A stretch of 64,000 bases of DNA from Aegilops tauschii subsp. strangulata (Eukaryota > Streptophyta > Magnoliopsida > Poales > Poaceae): assembly GCF_002575655.3 (NCBI RefSeq), contig NC_053037.3:326271294-326335293 (forward strand). The letters run 5' to 3'. This document shows positions 43,262 through 54,500 of the stretch, one piece after another (positions within the stretch are counted from its first letter, which is position 1; each line of letters starts with the position of its first letter). Made by a program: the position numbers and the translations under genes. Below the pieces are notes generated by a model that searched no databases, had not been told where the DNA came from, and saw only the letters and a list, made by a program, of their open reading frames with translations.

Positions 43262-45169
43262 CAGGTGGTTCTAACATCATTATCTGGTTCTTTTTCATTA
43301 TTTGTTTGAGTATTTTCATGAACCTCATCATTATCTTTTTCATTATCACTAGGTGAGTGTTCGTTACCAGACTGAGTTTCAGCATCAGAGATAGAAGTTT
43401 CATTATCATTATCAGGAGGTTTTTCTATTTCAGGTTCACTAGAAGTATGCAAGTCCTATCATTTTTCTTCTTCGTTTTCTTTTTAGAAGGACTAGGTGCA
43501 TCAGTGTTAACTCTTTGTGAATCTTGTTCTATTCTTTTAGGGTGTCCCTCAGGGTAAAGTGGTTCTTGAGTCATTTTACCTCCTCTAGTTGCAACTCTAA
43601 CAGCAAAGTCATGTATATTATGATTCATTTCATCAAGCAATTCTCTTTGAGATTTAGCAACTTCTTCTAACTGAGTTTGAACCTTAGAAGCATGCTTTCC
43701 AACACCTCTAACATCATTTGATATTCTAAATAACAAGTCACTCAAGTGAGCAATCATATCAGAATTGTATTTCAATTATTTCATAACATTTGCATTGAAG
43801 TGATCTTGTTTTCTAATATAGTTCTTGAACTCATAAAGGCATTGGCTATAGGGTGCATATTGTGAGGATTGTCATTATCACTGAACTTCATTAGAGAATT
43901 TACCTCTACCACCTTAAGCAGTGGTGGTGTATTAAGCCCATGTATTTCTTCAATAGGAGGTAAATTTTTAACATCCTCAGCTTTAATACCTTTTTCCTTC
44001 ATAGATTTCTTTGCCTCTTGCATATCTTCAGGACTGAGATATAATATACCCCTCTTCTTCGGAGTGGGTTTAGCAGGTGGTTCAGGAAGAGTCCAATCAT
44101 CATAATTTTTAAATATGTTATTCAATAATTCTTCAGCTTGCCCAACAATTCGTTCCCTGAAAACACAACCAGCACAACTATCTAGGAAATCCCTAGAAGC
44201 ATCGGTTAGTCCATTATAGAAGATATCAAGTATTTCATTTTTTAATAGGATGATTAGGCAAAGCGTTAAGTAACTGGCAAAGCCTCCCCCAAGCTTGTGG
44301 GAGACTCTCTTCTTTCATTTGCACAAAGTTAAATATTTCCTGTAAGGCAGCTTGTTTCTCATGAGCAGGGAAATATTTTTCAGAGAAGTAATAAATCATA
44401 TGCTGGGGACTACGCACACAACCAGGAGCAAGAGTATTGTACCTAAATTTAGCATCACCCTTTAATGAGAACGGAAATAATTTGAGAATAAAGTAATATC
44501 GAGTTTTCTCATCATGAGTAAAAAGGGTGGCTATGTCATCCAACTTAGTAAGATGTGCCACAACAGTTTCGGTTTCATAACCATGGAAAGGATCGGATTC
44601 AACCAAAGTAATTAACTCTGGGTCGACAGAGAATTCATAATCCTTATCATAAATAAAGATAGGTGAAGTAGCAAACTTAGGATCATATTTCATTCTAGCA
44701 TTCAGAGATTTTTCTTTATACTTGCATAATAATTTCTCTAGATCATCTCTATCCCTACAAGCAAGAATATCTCTAGTTGTCTCCTCATTCATAACATAAC
44801 CTTCCGGTACCTTAGGCAATTCATATCTAGGAGGGCTAGTTCTAGCAGGTGTTTTAGGAGTTTCAGTTTCAAGCTCATCATCAGATTCAACAACATCATG
44901 TTGTATTACTCTAGCAATTTGTTTATCAAGAAAGTCACCAAGTGCACATCATCATTATCAAGCAAGGTACTAGCACCATCATAAGCATTATCCATAGCAG
45001 AAGTAGCATCATCAATAACTTGCGACATATCAGAATTGATAGTATGTGGTGGTGTTGCAAGTTTACTTATAACAGAAGGTGAATCTAAAGCAGAACTGGA
45101 TGGCAGTTCCTTACCTCCCCTCGTCTTTGAGGGAAATATCTTAGTCTTAGCATCTTTCAGATTCTTCAT
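43262..45169 (-). pseudogene. element C gag, frameshifted
   Basis: Starts near ATG 45169 (MKNLKDAKTKIFPSKTRGG). The capsid core reads PKVPEGYVMNEETTRDIL, LFPFSLKGDAKFRYNTL, YFSEKYFPAHEKQAALQEI, FVQMKEESLPQAWGR. A frameshift near 44906 and another in an A-run near 44235 move the frame to ILDIFYNGLTDASRDFL. Further shifts near 43780 and 43440 lead to an acidic Asn/Glu-rich linker before the protease. The order is normal for Athila-type gag; the protein cannot be made in one piece. Confidence 0.8.
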
Positions 45170-45218
45170 AGTGATAATATGATAATAATCCCAAGTGACT
45201 CAACAAATATAGCTATGC

Positions 45219-45236
45219 TCCCCAGCAACGGCGCCA
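45219..45236 (-). other. element C primer binding site
   Basis: TGGCGCCGTTGCTGGGGA on minus, 11 bases from the LTR end. Standard for Athila-type elements. Confidence 0.85.
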
Positions 45237-45247
45237 GAAAAAGGTCT

Positions 45248-46654
45248 TGATAACCCACAAGTATAGGGGATCGCAACAGTTTTTGAGGGTAGAGTATTCA
45301 ACCCAAATTTATAATTTCGACACAAGGGGAGCCAAAGAATATTTGAAGGTATTAGCAGCCAAGTTGTCAATTCAACCACACCTGGAGATTAATTATCTGC
45401 AGCAAGTAATCAGTAGCAAAGTAATATGATAGTTTTGATAGTAGTGACAACAGCAATGGTAACGGTAACAATAATAGCAGTAATTTTGTAGCAAGTGTAA
45501 CAGTGATAATAGCAATAGTAACTTAACAAGAACAATATGAGATAAATTCGTAGGCATTGGATCGGTGACTTGTTGGATGATATTCATCATGAGACAGTTA
45601 TAACCTAGGGCGATACGCAACTAGCTCCAGTTTGTCAATATAATGTAGGCATGTATTCCGTAAATAGTCATACGTGCTTATGGAAAGAACTTGCATGACA
45701 TCTTTTGTCCTACCCTCCCGTGGCAGCAGGGTCCTATTGGAAACTAAGGGATATTAAGGCCTCCTTTTAATAGAGAACCGGAACAAAGCATTAACACATA
45801 GTGAATACATGAACTCCTCAAACTACGGTCATCACCAGGTGGTCCCGACTATTGTCACTCCGGGGTTGCCGGATCATAACACGTAGTAGGTGACTATAAC
45901 ATGCAAGGTCAGATCTAGAACATGGATATAATTATGATAACATAAATGGTTCGGATCTGAGTTCATGGCACCCAGGCCCAAAGTGACAAGCATTAAGCAT
46001 GGCAAAGTCATAGCAACATCAATCTTAGAACATAGTGGATACTAGGGATCAAGCCCTAACAAAACTAACTCGATTACATGATGAATCTCATCAACCTCCT
46101 CACCGACCAGCGAGCCTACGAAGGAATTACTCACTCCCGATGGGGAGCATCATGGAATTGGCGATGGAGAAGGGTTGGTGATGACAAAGAACGAAGATCC
46201 CCTCTCTGGAGCCCCAAACGGACTCCAGGTTTGGCCTCCCGATGAAGAATAGGAGGTGACGTCGGCTCCGTCTCGTGGATCATGATAATTCTTTCTCCAT
46301 GATTTTTTCTGGAAAATAGGATTTTATAGCGGTCGTTTCAGGGTCTGCGGGGCCACCGGTTGGGGACAACCCACCTGGGCATGCCAGGAGAGGGGGCACT
46401 CCCTGGTGGGTTGTGTCGACCCAGGTTCCCCTCTCCGGTGGATCTTGGCTCCGAAAATTCTTATTTATTGTATAAAAAATCCTCGCAAAGTTCCGTTCCA
46501 TTCTGAGAACTTTTATTTCTGCACAAAAGCAACACCATGGTAGTTCTGCTGAAAACAACGTCAGTGCGGGGTTAGTTTCATTCAAATCATGCAAATTAGA
46601 GTCCAAAAGAAGAGGAAAAGCATTTGGAAAAGTAGATACGTTGGAGACGTATCA
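45248..46654 (-). repeat. element C 5' LTR
   Basis: 1,407 bp, TGATACGTCTCCAACGTATC to GGGTTATCA on minus. Palindrome at 46354-46425, TATA-like box near 46325. Followed by CATGT. Confidence 0.9.
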
Positions 46655-46659
46655 CATGT

Positions 46660-48115
46660 CCACATGCTTAGAGAGAGAGAGGTGTCGATAAAAAAAAATA
46701 CAGACATAGAAGCATCATGTTGATTATTATTACAGCAACAAACTTAAACATAAGACTCTTATCATAGACTTCTCATGAACAAGTGACGATTCATCACACT
46801 ATTGAAGTATAAAGCAAAAACTCTATTAGAAACCAACAAACTATGTTCTCAGTCAACTTTGCAACTACAATTCATCATCTTTTCAGGAAGTGACACGTAT
46901 CGGAGCCTTTAGGCAAGTCCACATACTCAACCATCATATAGTCTTCCATGATTGCTAACAATCACCGCGTACACATGAGCAAAACGTTTCAACCAGACAC
47001 ATAGAAAGATAGGGGATTGTAGTTTCGCCTCCCAACGTATTCACCTCAAGGGTGATGTCAACAATAATAACTCATGCTATCTATATTCAACTGGACATAT
47101 GTGCCTAGACCTTTCCTCACCACATGATGCTTGCCAAAGGAGAAAAATAAAAAGGAATAGAGAGAAAACTTTTGACTCTTTGCATAAAAGTAAATACATA
47201 AAAGTAAAAGATAGGCCCTTCGCAGAGGGAAGCAGAGGTTGCCATGCACTTATTTGTTTGTATGCTCAACCCCTTAGTGCAAAAGAACGTCACGTTGTAT
47301 TGCCCCTTTTGATAGCAACCTTTATTATGCAGTATGTCGCTTTTATTCTTCACCATCACAAGTTCGTACAACACTCAATTTTCTCTTACAATAAATGATC
47401 TCACACTTTTAGAAGCAATTTTTATTGCCTTTTTGCACCGATGACAACTTACTTGAGGGATCTTGCTCAATCCCTAGGTAGGTATGGTGGACTCTTGAAA
47501 ATAAGATTTGGGTTTAAGGGTTTTTTGGATGCACAAGTAGTATCTCTACTTAGTGCGGAATTTTTGGCTAGCAAAGATAGGGGGCAAGCACCACATGTTA
47601 AAGGATCCATGACAATATGACTTCTATGTGAATATAAACAAACATAAACCATTAGGTTGTCTTCCTTGTCCAACGTCAACAATTTTGGCATATAATATTT
47701 TGATGAGGGCTCACAATCACAAAAGATTTCTAGGATAGTATATTTATATGTGAATCTTCTCTTCCCTTATTAATTATTTCATGAGTTTCATCTTTGACTA
47801 ATGCTATGTTTGTCAATCTCTAACAAAATTTCTACTTATACTTTTCCTTATGTGGGGTCATCACCTACCATAAGATTAGCATATGATCTTTTTCATTTAT
47901 TTCCTTTCTTTTATTTATTTCCTTTCTTTTAATTGCAACATGAAGGTAAAGAAAGAAAAAACTCAAACTAAACTTTATTATATATCTCGCACACGATTAC
48001 AAGGATAGATCACTGAGCAAACTCTCGAAAAGAAAGGATTGAACTAAACTTTTATTCATTTAAAGCAAAAAGATCGAACTAAAATAAGTAAAATCAAAAG
48101 ATAGTGGGGATGATA
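46660..48115 (-). other. element D 3' non-coding region
   Basis: No convincing coding potential. It includes a shared 26-bp core of island 1 at 47210-47235 (GATAGGCCCTTCGCAGAGGG and AAGCAG). Together with 31025-31083 it corresponds to the non-coding regions of C and G. Confidence 0.65.
47210..47235 (-). other. conserved island 1 core in element D
   Basis: Carries CCCTTCGCAGAGGGAAGCAG on plus, identical to element C over these 20 bases. Confidence 0.75.
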
Positions 48116-48176
48116 CGATACCGGGGCACCTCCCCCAAGCTTGGCAGAAGCCAAGGGGAGTGCCCATACCCGATAC
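48116..48176 (-). other. element D internal PPT-like tract with long hairpin
   Basis: On plus GGGCACCTCCCC..TTGGC pairs with GCCAAGGGGAGTGCCC around AGAA, 16 base pairs with two bulges. The arm contains AAGCTTGGGGGAGG on minus. It starts at the third-ORF stop. Confidence 0.75.
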
Positions 48177-48598
48177 TCAATTCTCTTTTGGTGATGAAGA
48201 AGAAGGTGGTAGTGGTGATGATGTAGAGGGTTTTCCCTTCTTCCTTAGCTTACGCTTGAGGATGGAATTTTCCTCCTTCAATTCGCCGACCTCCTGCTCA
48301 ATCTCCAGTACCCTCTTACATAAGTCCTGCTTGCATTCCTGCAAAAGGCGAAAAGGTATAAACTGAACCTTAGGCCTCTTTGCTTTATTGGGGAGGCTTG
48401 ACTTCTTGAATTACACATGCATGTCCCCAGGCTGAGGTAGAGGAGGTTCGTCCTCATCTGAGCTCATCTCATGCTTCTCCCTAGGATAATAGTCTTCCCC
48501 TTCCTCCGTGGTCCAGCCATAGTGCTCCACATCCCCATAGGACTTGGGGTGATGAAATCAGCAGCATAGGTCTCACCCTCGGAGTCTTGGGATGACAT
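48177..48598 (-). pseudogene. element D third ORF, short and broken
   Basis: The ATG at 48598 opens MSSQDSEGETYAADF; the frame breaks near 48480 and continues as SSDEDEPPLPQPGD, a stop, and then a coiled coil CKQDLCKRVLEIEQEVGEL with a Lys and Ser/Pro tail, ending at TGA 48177. It sits where C has its Athila third ORF but is much shorter; only the acidic start and the helical end are seen. It may be a deleted copy of that ORF or a distinct small protein. Confidence 0.55.
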
Positions 48599-48680
48599 AT
48601 TTTTAGATCTGTCAGGAAAAAAGCAAGGAAAAGAAAACAGAAGATTTCTCCGCGATATGGTGATCAATAGGTTAGGGGGG

Positions 48681-48688
48681 TATTTAAA
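48681..48688 (-). promoter_or_regulatory. TATA box before element D third ORF
   Basis: CTTTAAATACC on minus, about 85 bp before the ATG at 48598 and just downstream of the palindrome 48741-48826. Confidence 0.5.
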
Positions 48689-48740
48689 GATTTTTTTATC
48701 TTGGGAAACAAGCAAACTGTAGAAATACGGAGTCCGGAAG

Positions 48741-48826
48741 GTACCCCAGGTGGGCACAACCCACCTGGGCGCGCCTGGCAAGCCAGGCGTGCCCTGGTGT
48801 CTTGTGCCCACCAGGGTACACTTCCA
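48741..48826. repeat. LTR-type palindrome inside element D
   Basis: CAGGTGGGCACAACCCACCT, GGGCGCGCC and their near-complement CCAGGCGTGCCCTGGTG..GTGCCCACC form a long inverted repeat like those in the LTRs of G, H, C and D. Confidence 0.75.
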
Positions 48827-48931
48827 GGAAGTTTCTTATTTTCCTATTTTTTATATTCCAAAACTGACAAAAAATGTTTTTGCAGATTTTTCGGAGTCCG
48901 TTTAGTTACCGTATCACATACCTCCTTATTT

Positions 48932-49898
48932 TCACGATTCTGGAGTGTTCCGGAAGGACCCATTTATGTGTTCTTCAGGTGTCAAAGTTTGGATAATATT
49001 ACTTTCAACATTAATGGGCGTACCTGAGATATAATATTTTATTCATTGCCCGTTAACAACCTTCGGGTTAGTACCTTCGGCATTATTTATTTTGATGGCT
49101 CCAGACCGATAAACCTCCTCGATAACATAGGGCCCTTCCCATTTTGAGAGGAGTTTTCCTGCAAAGACTCTGGAACGAGAGTTGTACAAAAGAACATATT
49201 CTCCTACTTTAAACTCACGCTTTTGGATTCTTTTATCATGCCATCTTTTAAGCTTTTCTTTAAACAACTTAGCATTTTCATAAGCTTGGGTTCTCCATTC
49301 ATCTAAAGAGATAATATCAAATAACCTCTTTTCACTAGCAAGTTTGAAATCATAGTTGAGCTCTTTGATTTCCCAATATGCTTTATTTCTAACTCTAGAG
49401 GCAAATGACAAGCTTTTCCATAAACCATTTTATAAGGAGACATACCCATAGGATTTTTGTATGTTGTCCTGTAAGCCCAAAGTGCATCATCTAATTTCTT
49501 AGACCAATTCTTCCTGGACCTATTGACAGTCTTTTGCAAAATTAACTTTATTTCTCTATTGCTAAGTTCAACTTGACCACTAGACTGAGGATGATAAGGT
49601 GATGCAATTCTATGGTTAACATCATACTTGGCAAGCATTTTACGGAAAGCACCATCAGTCATTAAGTATCTAGGGAGTCCAAACCTTGGGAAAATAACTT
49701 CCCTAAGCATTTTAATAGAGGTGTTGTGATCATCACTACTGGTTTGAATAGCTTCTACCCACTTAGTAACATAATCAACAGCAACCAGAATATGTGTATA
49801 CCCATTAGAGGAAGGAAAAGGTCCCATGTAATCAAATCCCGAAACATCAAATGGTTCAACAGCAAGTGAATAATTCATAGGCATTTCTTGACGCTTCC
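48932..49898 (-). pseudogene. element D integrase C-terminal half
   Basis: The minus frame begins at the F junction with [17 protein letters not shown]. The catalytic core shows [32 protein letters not shown] and [12 protein letters not shown], so D, D and E can be seen. After a frameshift near 49390 it continues [55 protein letters not shown] at 49043 cuts a tail that ends in HINGSFRNTPES at TGA 48932. Athila-type by sequence. HHCC finger and RT lie beyond element F. Not functional as it stands. Confidence 0.85.
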
Positions 49899-50517
49899 TG
49901 TCGTGGAATTGTCACGGCAGATGTCCTAGTGTGAGGACTTAGTCGTGAGGCCAACGCATCTATGTGGTAGCTTGAGAGGGGTTGATCGGAATCGAGAGAC
50001 GCAACACAAGACAAGGGTTTAGACAGCTTCGGGCCCCGGGAAACATCATCCGGTAATAGCTCTGCATGCTGTTTGTGGCTAAGTCTCATTATGATCATGA
50101 GGGAGTCGCCGTATAAACCGACTCTCCTCTAGTTGTGTCTAGCCCTAGAGATTATTTCAACCTGTCACTCTTGGGGTCCCCTGCCCCTCCTTATATATGT
50201 TGAAGGGGCGGGTTACATGACTAGTCCTAGTAGGATTAGGATTACTCTACTACAAGTGGAGTCCTAGTCTTGCTTCCTTTGAAAGGGAATATTCCTTACG
50301 CTTTCCTCTTAAGCCGGCCCACCATAACATGAGCCGACCTCTTGGGCCTTGGGCCTAGTCCTCTATCTGACCCGCCGTCAGGGGCATTAGTAAGTCGCCA
50401 AGCTCGTGAGTCGTCAGACCAGTGAGCCGCCAGACTCATAAGTCGCCAACCTTCCGGCGGGTTACCAATGAAACGCCAAGTCCCAGCCGGGTCATACCGC
50501 GGGGTATATCCCCGACA
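49899..50517 (-). repeat. element F 3' LTR
   Basis: 619 bp, TGTCGTGGAATTGTCACGG to CCCCGACA on plus. TATA box on minus (CATATATAAGG, 50190-50200). Confidence 0.8.
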
Positions 50518-51100
50518 TTAGCCCCCAATTTAGCTTGGATTTATCAATGGTAAACTTATCCTGCAAAACAAGACCAACTTTGATAGATTATACGCCGGGT
50601 CGAAGGTTCTTTTGAGCTGGCACTTGATCATCATTAAGTCCTTGTAATTTCCTTGTTGATATATACATGTCCATGATCTCATAGAAAATCTTCCTTAGCA
50701 GATACGTTTCAACTTTGTCAATGCAAAAAATACAGATACATCTTTCAAAAAATCCGGGTCAACAGTCCAGCTTCAGAGACAATTTGCTGACATTGATCTC
50801 TTGTAGAGAAATATTGTAAGAGATAATCCACTTGAGTCGGCTTCCAAAGCGCCGGCTTTAAAAAATATTGGTCTTCAAATACTCATCTGATTTTTAGCCG
50901 GCTTGAGGATGTAGAACTTGCCGGTTTATCCTTGCCACAATTACCGGTTTGCAAATATTGATAGCACCGGGTCATAATTGTTAGTAACATCAAGCTTGAA
51001 AATGTACCTCTTATACGCATATCACTTGTAGCCCCCAAGTGCCGAGTTGTCATGCTTGCAGCAACCTGGGACTTGTAATTGCCTTATGCTCATAAAAACT
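50518..51100 (-). other. element F PPT and 3' internal DNA
   Basis: The PPT on minus is AAATTGGGGGCTAA, like TTCGGGGGCTAC of the Fatima-like element. No coding potential; in related elements this stretch precedes the aORF. Confidence 0.65.
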
Positions 51101-51537
51101 TGATGTAGGGTGGAACCCTAAACGGCCGATCTTTCATGAAAGGAGCGGATCCCAACTAAGAACATGAAGAACACGAGGGGAAAATGAGGAAAAACACAAG
51201 AGGAACTCTCAAAACTAACAAGATATAGTCACACATATGCTAGATCCTCGAAACACAAGGGGAGATACACGATCCAAAGTCAACAACGGACGATACAAAG
51301 GGTAACCGGTTCTTCTCCATGAGGAGGTTTTGATGGGGCCACCCAAGAGGGGGTCTTGAATCCAATGTGGATCGTCTCCGTAGAGGGGCCGCGGTCTCTC
51401 TCGTGGGAAGATCTGTATGGATGAGCAATGCTCTATCTCACCTATGAGCAAAACCAATGCTAACCCTAGAAAGAGGGATGAGGAGGAGTATATATAGTCT
51501 AGGGGGTGAAAGGGTACACGGGCCTCGGGCCCTTACA
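51101..51537 (-). repeat. element E 3' LTR
   Basis: 437 bp, TGTAAGGGCCC to CACCCTACATCA on minus. TATA box ACTATATATAC on minus (51488-51498). Confidence 0.75.
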
Positions 51538-54500
51538 CTGTGCGCAGACAGGGGAGGCCGGATGTCCGGGCGACGGGCCGGATGTCCGGGCCTTCGCGAG
51601 GGGCCGGATGTCCGGGCTGGCGGGCCCGGATGTTCGGGCTTGCGTGGCTGGCCTGGATGCTCTTTGGATAGACGGGGTCCAGATGTCCGGACGAGGGGCC
51701 GGATGTCCGGGAGCTCAGGACGGGCCGGATGTCCGAGCTGAAGTGGTTCAGCTTCGGGTACGTTCTGTGACGGGCGCTGGATTTCCGGGCGAAGGCCGGA
51801 TGTCCGGGCTGTCGGGCCGGATGTCCGGGCTGAGGCCGGATGTCCGGGGCCTGTAGGCTTGGCCGCTGGCTCCTTGGCACTGGTGACGTTTCCAGGGCCG
51901 GATGTCCGGGGTCCTGGCCGGATGTCCGGGTCCTGGGAGTTGCACTTGACTCCTTCCGTTGGTTCTCCTCGTCCGTGAACTTGGCGGTTTGTCCGTCTTC
52001 ATGAGCATCTCCGGGAGGGTCCTCTTGACACCTAATCATGCATAGCATATCGGACTTAGGTAGTAGCCATGTCTCGAGTGGATCATATGTGATATCACTA
52101 AGGAAGGAAGTCACCTCGTTCTCGAGAGCTCTAGCTTGTGCTCGTGTCATAGGTCCTCTTGGCTCTTGATGAGATGATGGTAGGTCCATGGGGATGACCG
52201 TAGGATGCTCCGCATCATCTCCCCTCCCTTGGGAAAGATCCGACCTCGGATCGAAATCCTCATCGCCATGGTACGGGGAGAGATCTTTGACATTGAAGAT
52301 GTCGCTCACGGAGTACTTGTCGCGTGGGATGTCGATCTTGTAGGCGTTGTTGCTGTAGCGTACAAGCACCGTGAAGGGTCCATCGGCTCATGGTAGAAGT
52401 TTGGACTTGCGTTCGTTGGGGAAGTGGTCCTTGCGAAGGTGTAGCCACACAAGATCTCCAATGTTGAACATCATGGGTTGCTTGTTCACATTGAGCTTGG
52501 TCGCGAGTCGTTGTACTTGGCGCTCGATGGTGTGCCTTGTATCTTCATGCATCTTCTTGAGGTAGTTGACTCGGGCACTCGCGTCCATATTTGTGTGCTC
52601 TTGTAGTGGTAGAGGAAGAATGTCCAATCGTGACAATGGGTTTAAGCCATCGACGACCTCGAAAGGGGACTTGCCGGTAGTGGAATGTCTTGCACAGTTG
52701 TAGGCGTACTCGGCGATAGGTAGGCACTCCTCCCACTCCTTGATGTTCTTCTTTATCAACACGCGTAGTAGAGTGGAGGGTGTACGGTTCGTCACCTGCG
52801 TTTGGCCGTCGGTTTGAGGATGGTATGCCGAAGAGAACAAAAGCTTGATTCCGAGCTTGGCGCACAATGTCTCCAAAAGTAACTCAAGAACTTGACGTCG
52901 CGGTCCGAGACAATCGTCTTTGGCACTCCAAGTAGTCGCAAGATTTCCCTACAAAATAAATTTGCAACATGTGAAGCATCGTCTATCTTGTTGCATGGTA
53001 TGAAATGTGCCATTTTTGAGAATCGGTCCACAACAACAAACACGGAATCCTTGCCATTTCGAGTTCTGAGCAAACCAAGGACAAAATCCAGGCTAATAGC
53101 TTCCCATGGTTGGTACGGAATTGGAAGAGGCATATAGAGTGCATGAGATTGAGCTTTAGACTTAGCTTTGTGACATGTAGAGCACAGGTTGGTGAAGCGG
53201 TTGACGTCGCGAAACATCTTTGGCCAAAATTAGGATTTGGAGAGCGTAGCAAATGTCTTGTCGCGTCCAAAATGTCCCATTAGTCTTCCGCCATGAGATT
53301 CTTGCAAAAGCAACAAACGAAGAGAGGACTCGGGGATGCATAGTTTGTTAGCTTTCATAAGATAACCATCTTTGATGTGATAGCGTTCCGAAGATGTATG
53401 CGTCAAACACTTGGCATAAGGAATAGCAAAAGTAGGATCATGCTCATACAAGTCTTTTATGTGCTCAAAGCCAATGACATTCAATTCAAGTTGAGTAACA
53501 AGCATGCATATACGGGAAAGTGCATCCGCCACAACATTTTCCTTTCCTTTGATATACTTGATGACATAAGGAAATGCTCAATAAACTCACTCCATTTAGC
53601 ATGACGCTTGTTCAACTTAGTTTGACCCTTAAGATATTTAAGTGTTTCATGGTCGGTATGGATGATAAATTCATGAGGGCGAAGGTAATGTTCCCATTCA
53701 TGCAAAACTCGCACTAAAGCATATAGCTCTTTGTCGTAGATGGGATAATTGAGTCGTGCGCCGGAGAGTTTCTCACTAAAATATGCTATGGGGCGCTTCT
53801 CTTGCGTTAAGACACCTCCTATGCCATTACCACTAGCATCGCAATGAATTTCAAAGGGTTTTTCAAAGTTGGGTAAAGCAAGCACGGGAGCATGAGTAAG
53901 CAAATTCTTAAGCTCATTGAATGCGCTATCTTGCGATGGTCCCCAAACAAAGGATGCATTCTTCTTGCTCAAAGCATGTAAAGGAGATGCAATAGTGCTA
54001 AAATCCTTCACAAATCTATGGTAGAAACTGGCTAACCCAAGAAAACTACGCACTTGTTGCAAATTTGTTGGTTGGGGCCAAGTTTTAATAGCATTGATCT
54101 TAGTTTTATCAACATGAACACCCTTGGAAGATACTACAAAACCCAAGAAAACAAGCTTATCAACGCCAAAAAGGCATTTATCCATATTAGCATAAAGACG
54201 CTCTTTTCGAAGAGTTTGGAGCACGGTGCGAAGGTGGGTGACATGCTCTTTGTGAGATTTGCTAAAAACAAGGATATCGTCGAAGTAGACCACAACAAAC
54301 TCACCAATGTAAGGGCGAAACACATAATGCATAAGACGCATGAAAGTACCTGGTGCTTCGGATAAACCCATAGGCATGACTAACCACTCATACAAACCAA
54401 ACTTAGTTTTGAAAGCAGTTTTCCATTCATCACCCTCTTGTATGCAGAATTGATAGTAACCACTTTTGAGATCGATTTTGGAAAAAATAGTGGCACCGCT

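Larger units (their letters stand above)
31084..46654 (-). mobile_element. element C: complete Athila-type element without RT or INT
   Basis: Bounded by CATGT at 31079-31083 and 46655-46659. LTRs: 31084-36884 (split by a solo LTR) and 45248-46654. Without its two inserts it is about 9.4 kb. From 5' to 3' on minus: PBS, gag, aspartic protease, a non-coding promoter-like stretch, Athila third ORF, hairpin, 2 kb non-coding, PPT. RT, RNase H and INT are absent between 42392 and 41690, so it must have moved by enzymes of another element. The LTRs show roughly 25-30 differences by eye over the terminal 385 bp, so it is old. Confidence 0.85.
46655..49898 (-). mobile_element. element D, right part (pol end, third ORF, non-coding)
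   Basis: Continues element D after C. On minus: end of integrase, LTR-like palindrome and TATA box, third ORF, hairpin, 1.5 kb non-coding. At 49898 element F interrupts; gag, PR and RT must lie outside the window. Confidence 0.8.
49899..51100 (-). mobile_element. element F: Tat-type element, 3' end
   Basis: Has a 3' LTR (49899-50517), PPT and 570 bp of internal DNA, then E interrupts. It lies in the integrase of D; CTTCC (49894-49898) is the expected duplication. The rest is outside the window. Confidence 0.75.

Noticed and set aside
51457..51856. plus-strand ORFs rich in GRMSGL-like repeats
   Set aside because: Translation of the palindrome array on the other strand; no gene.
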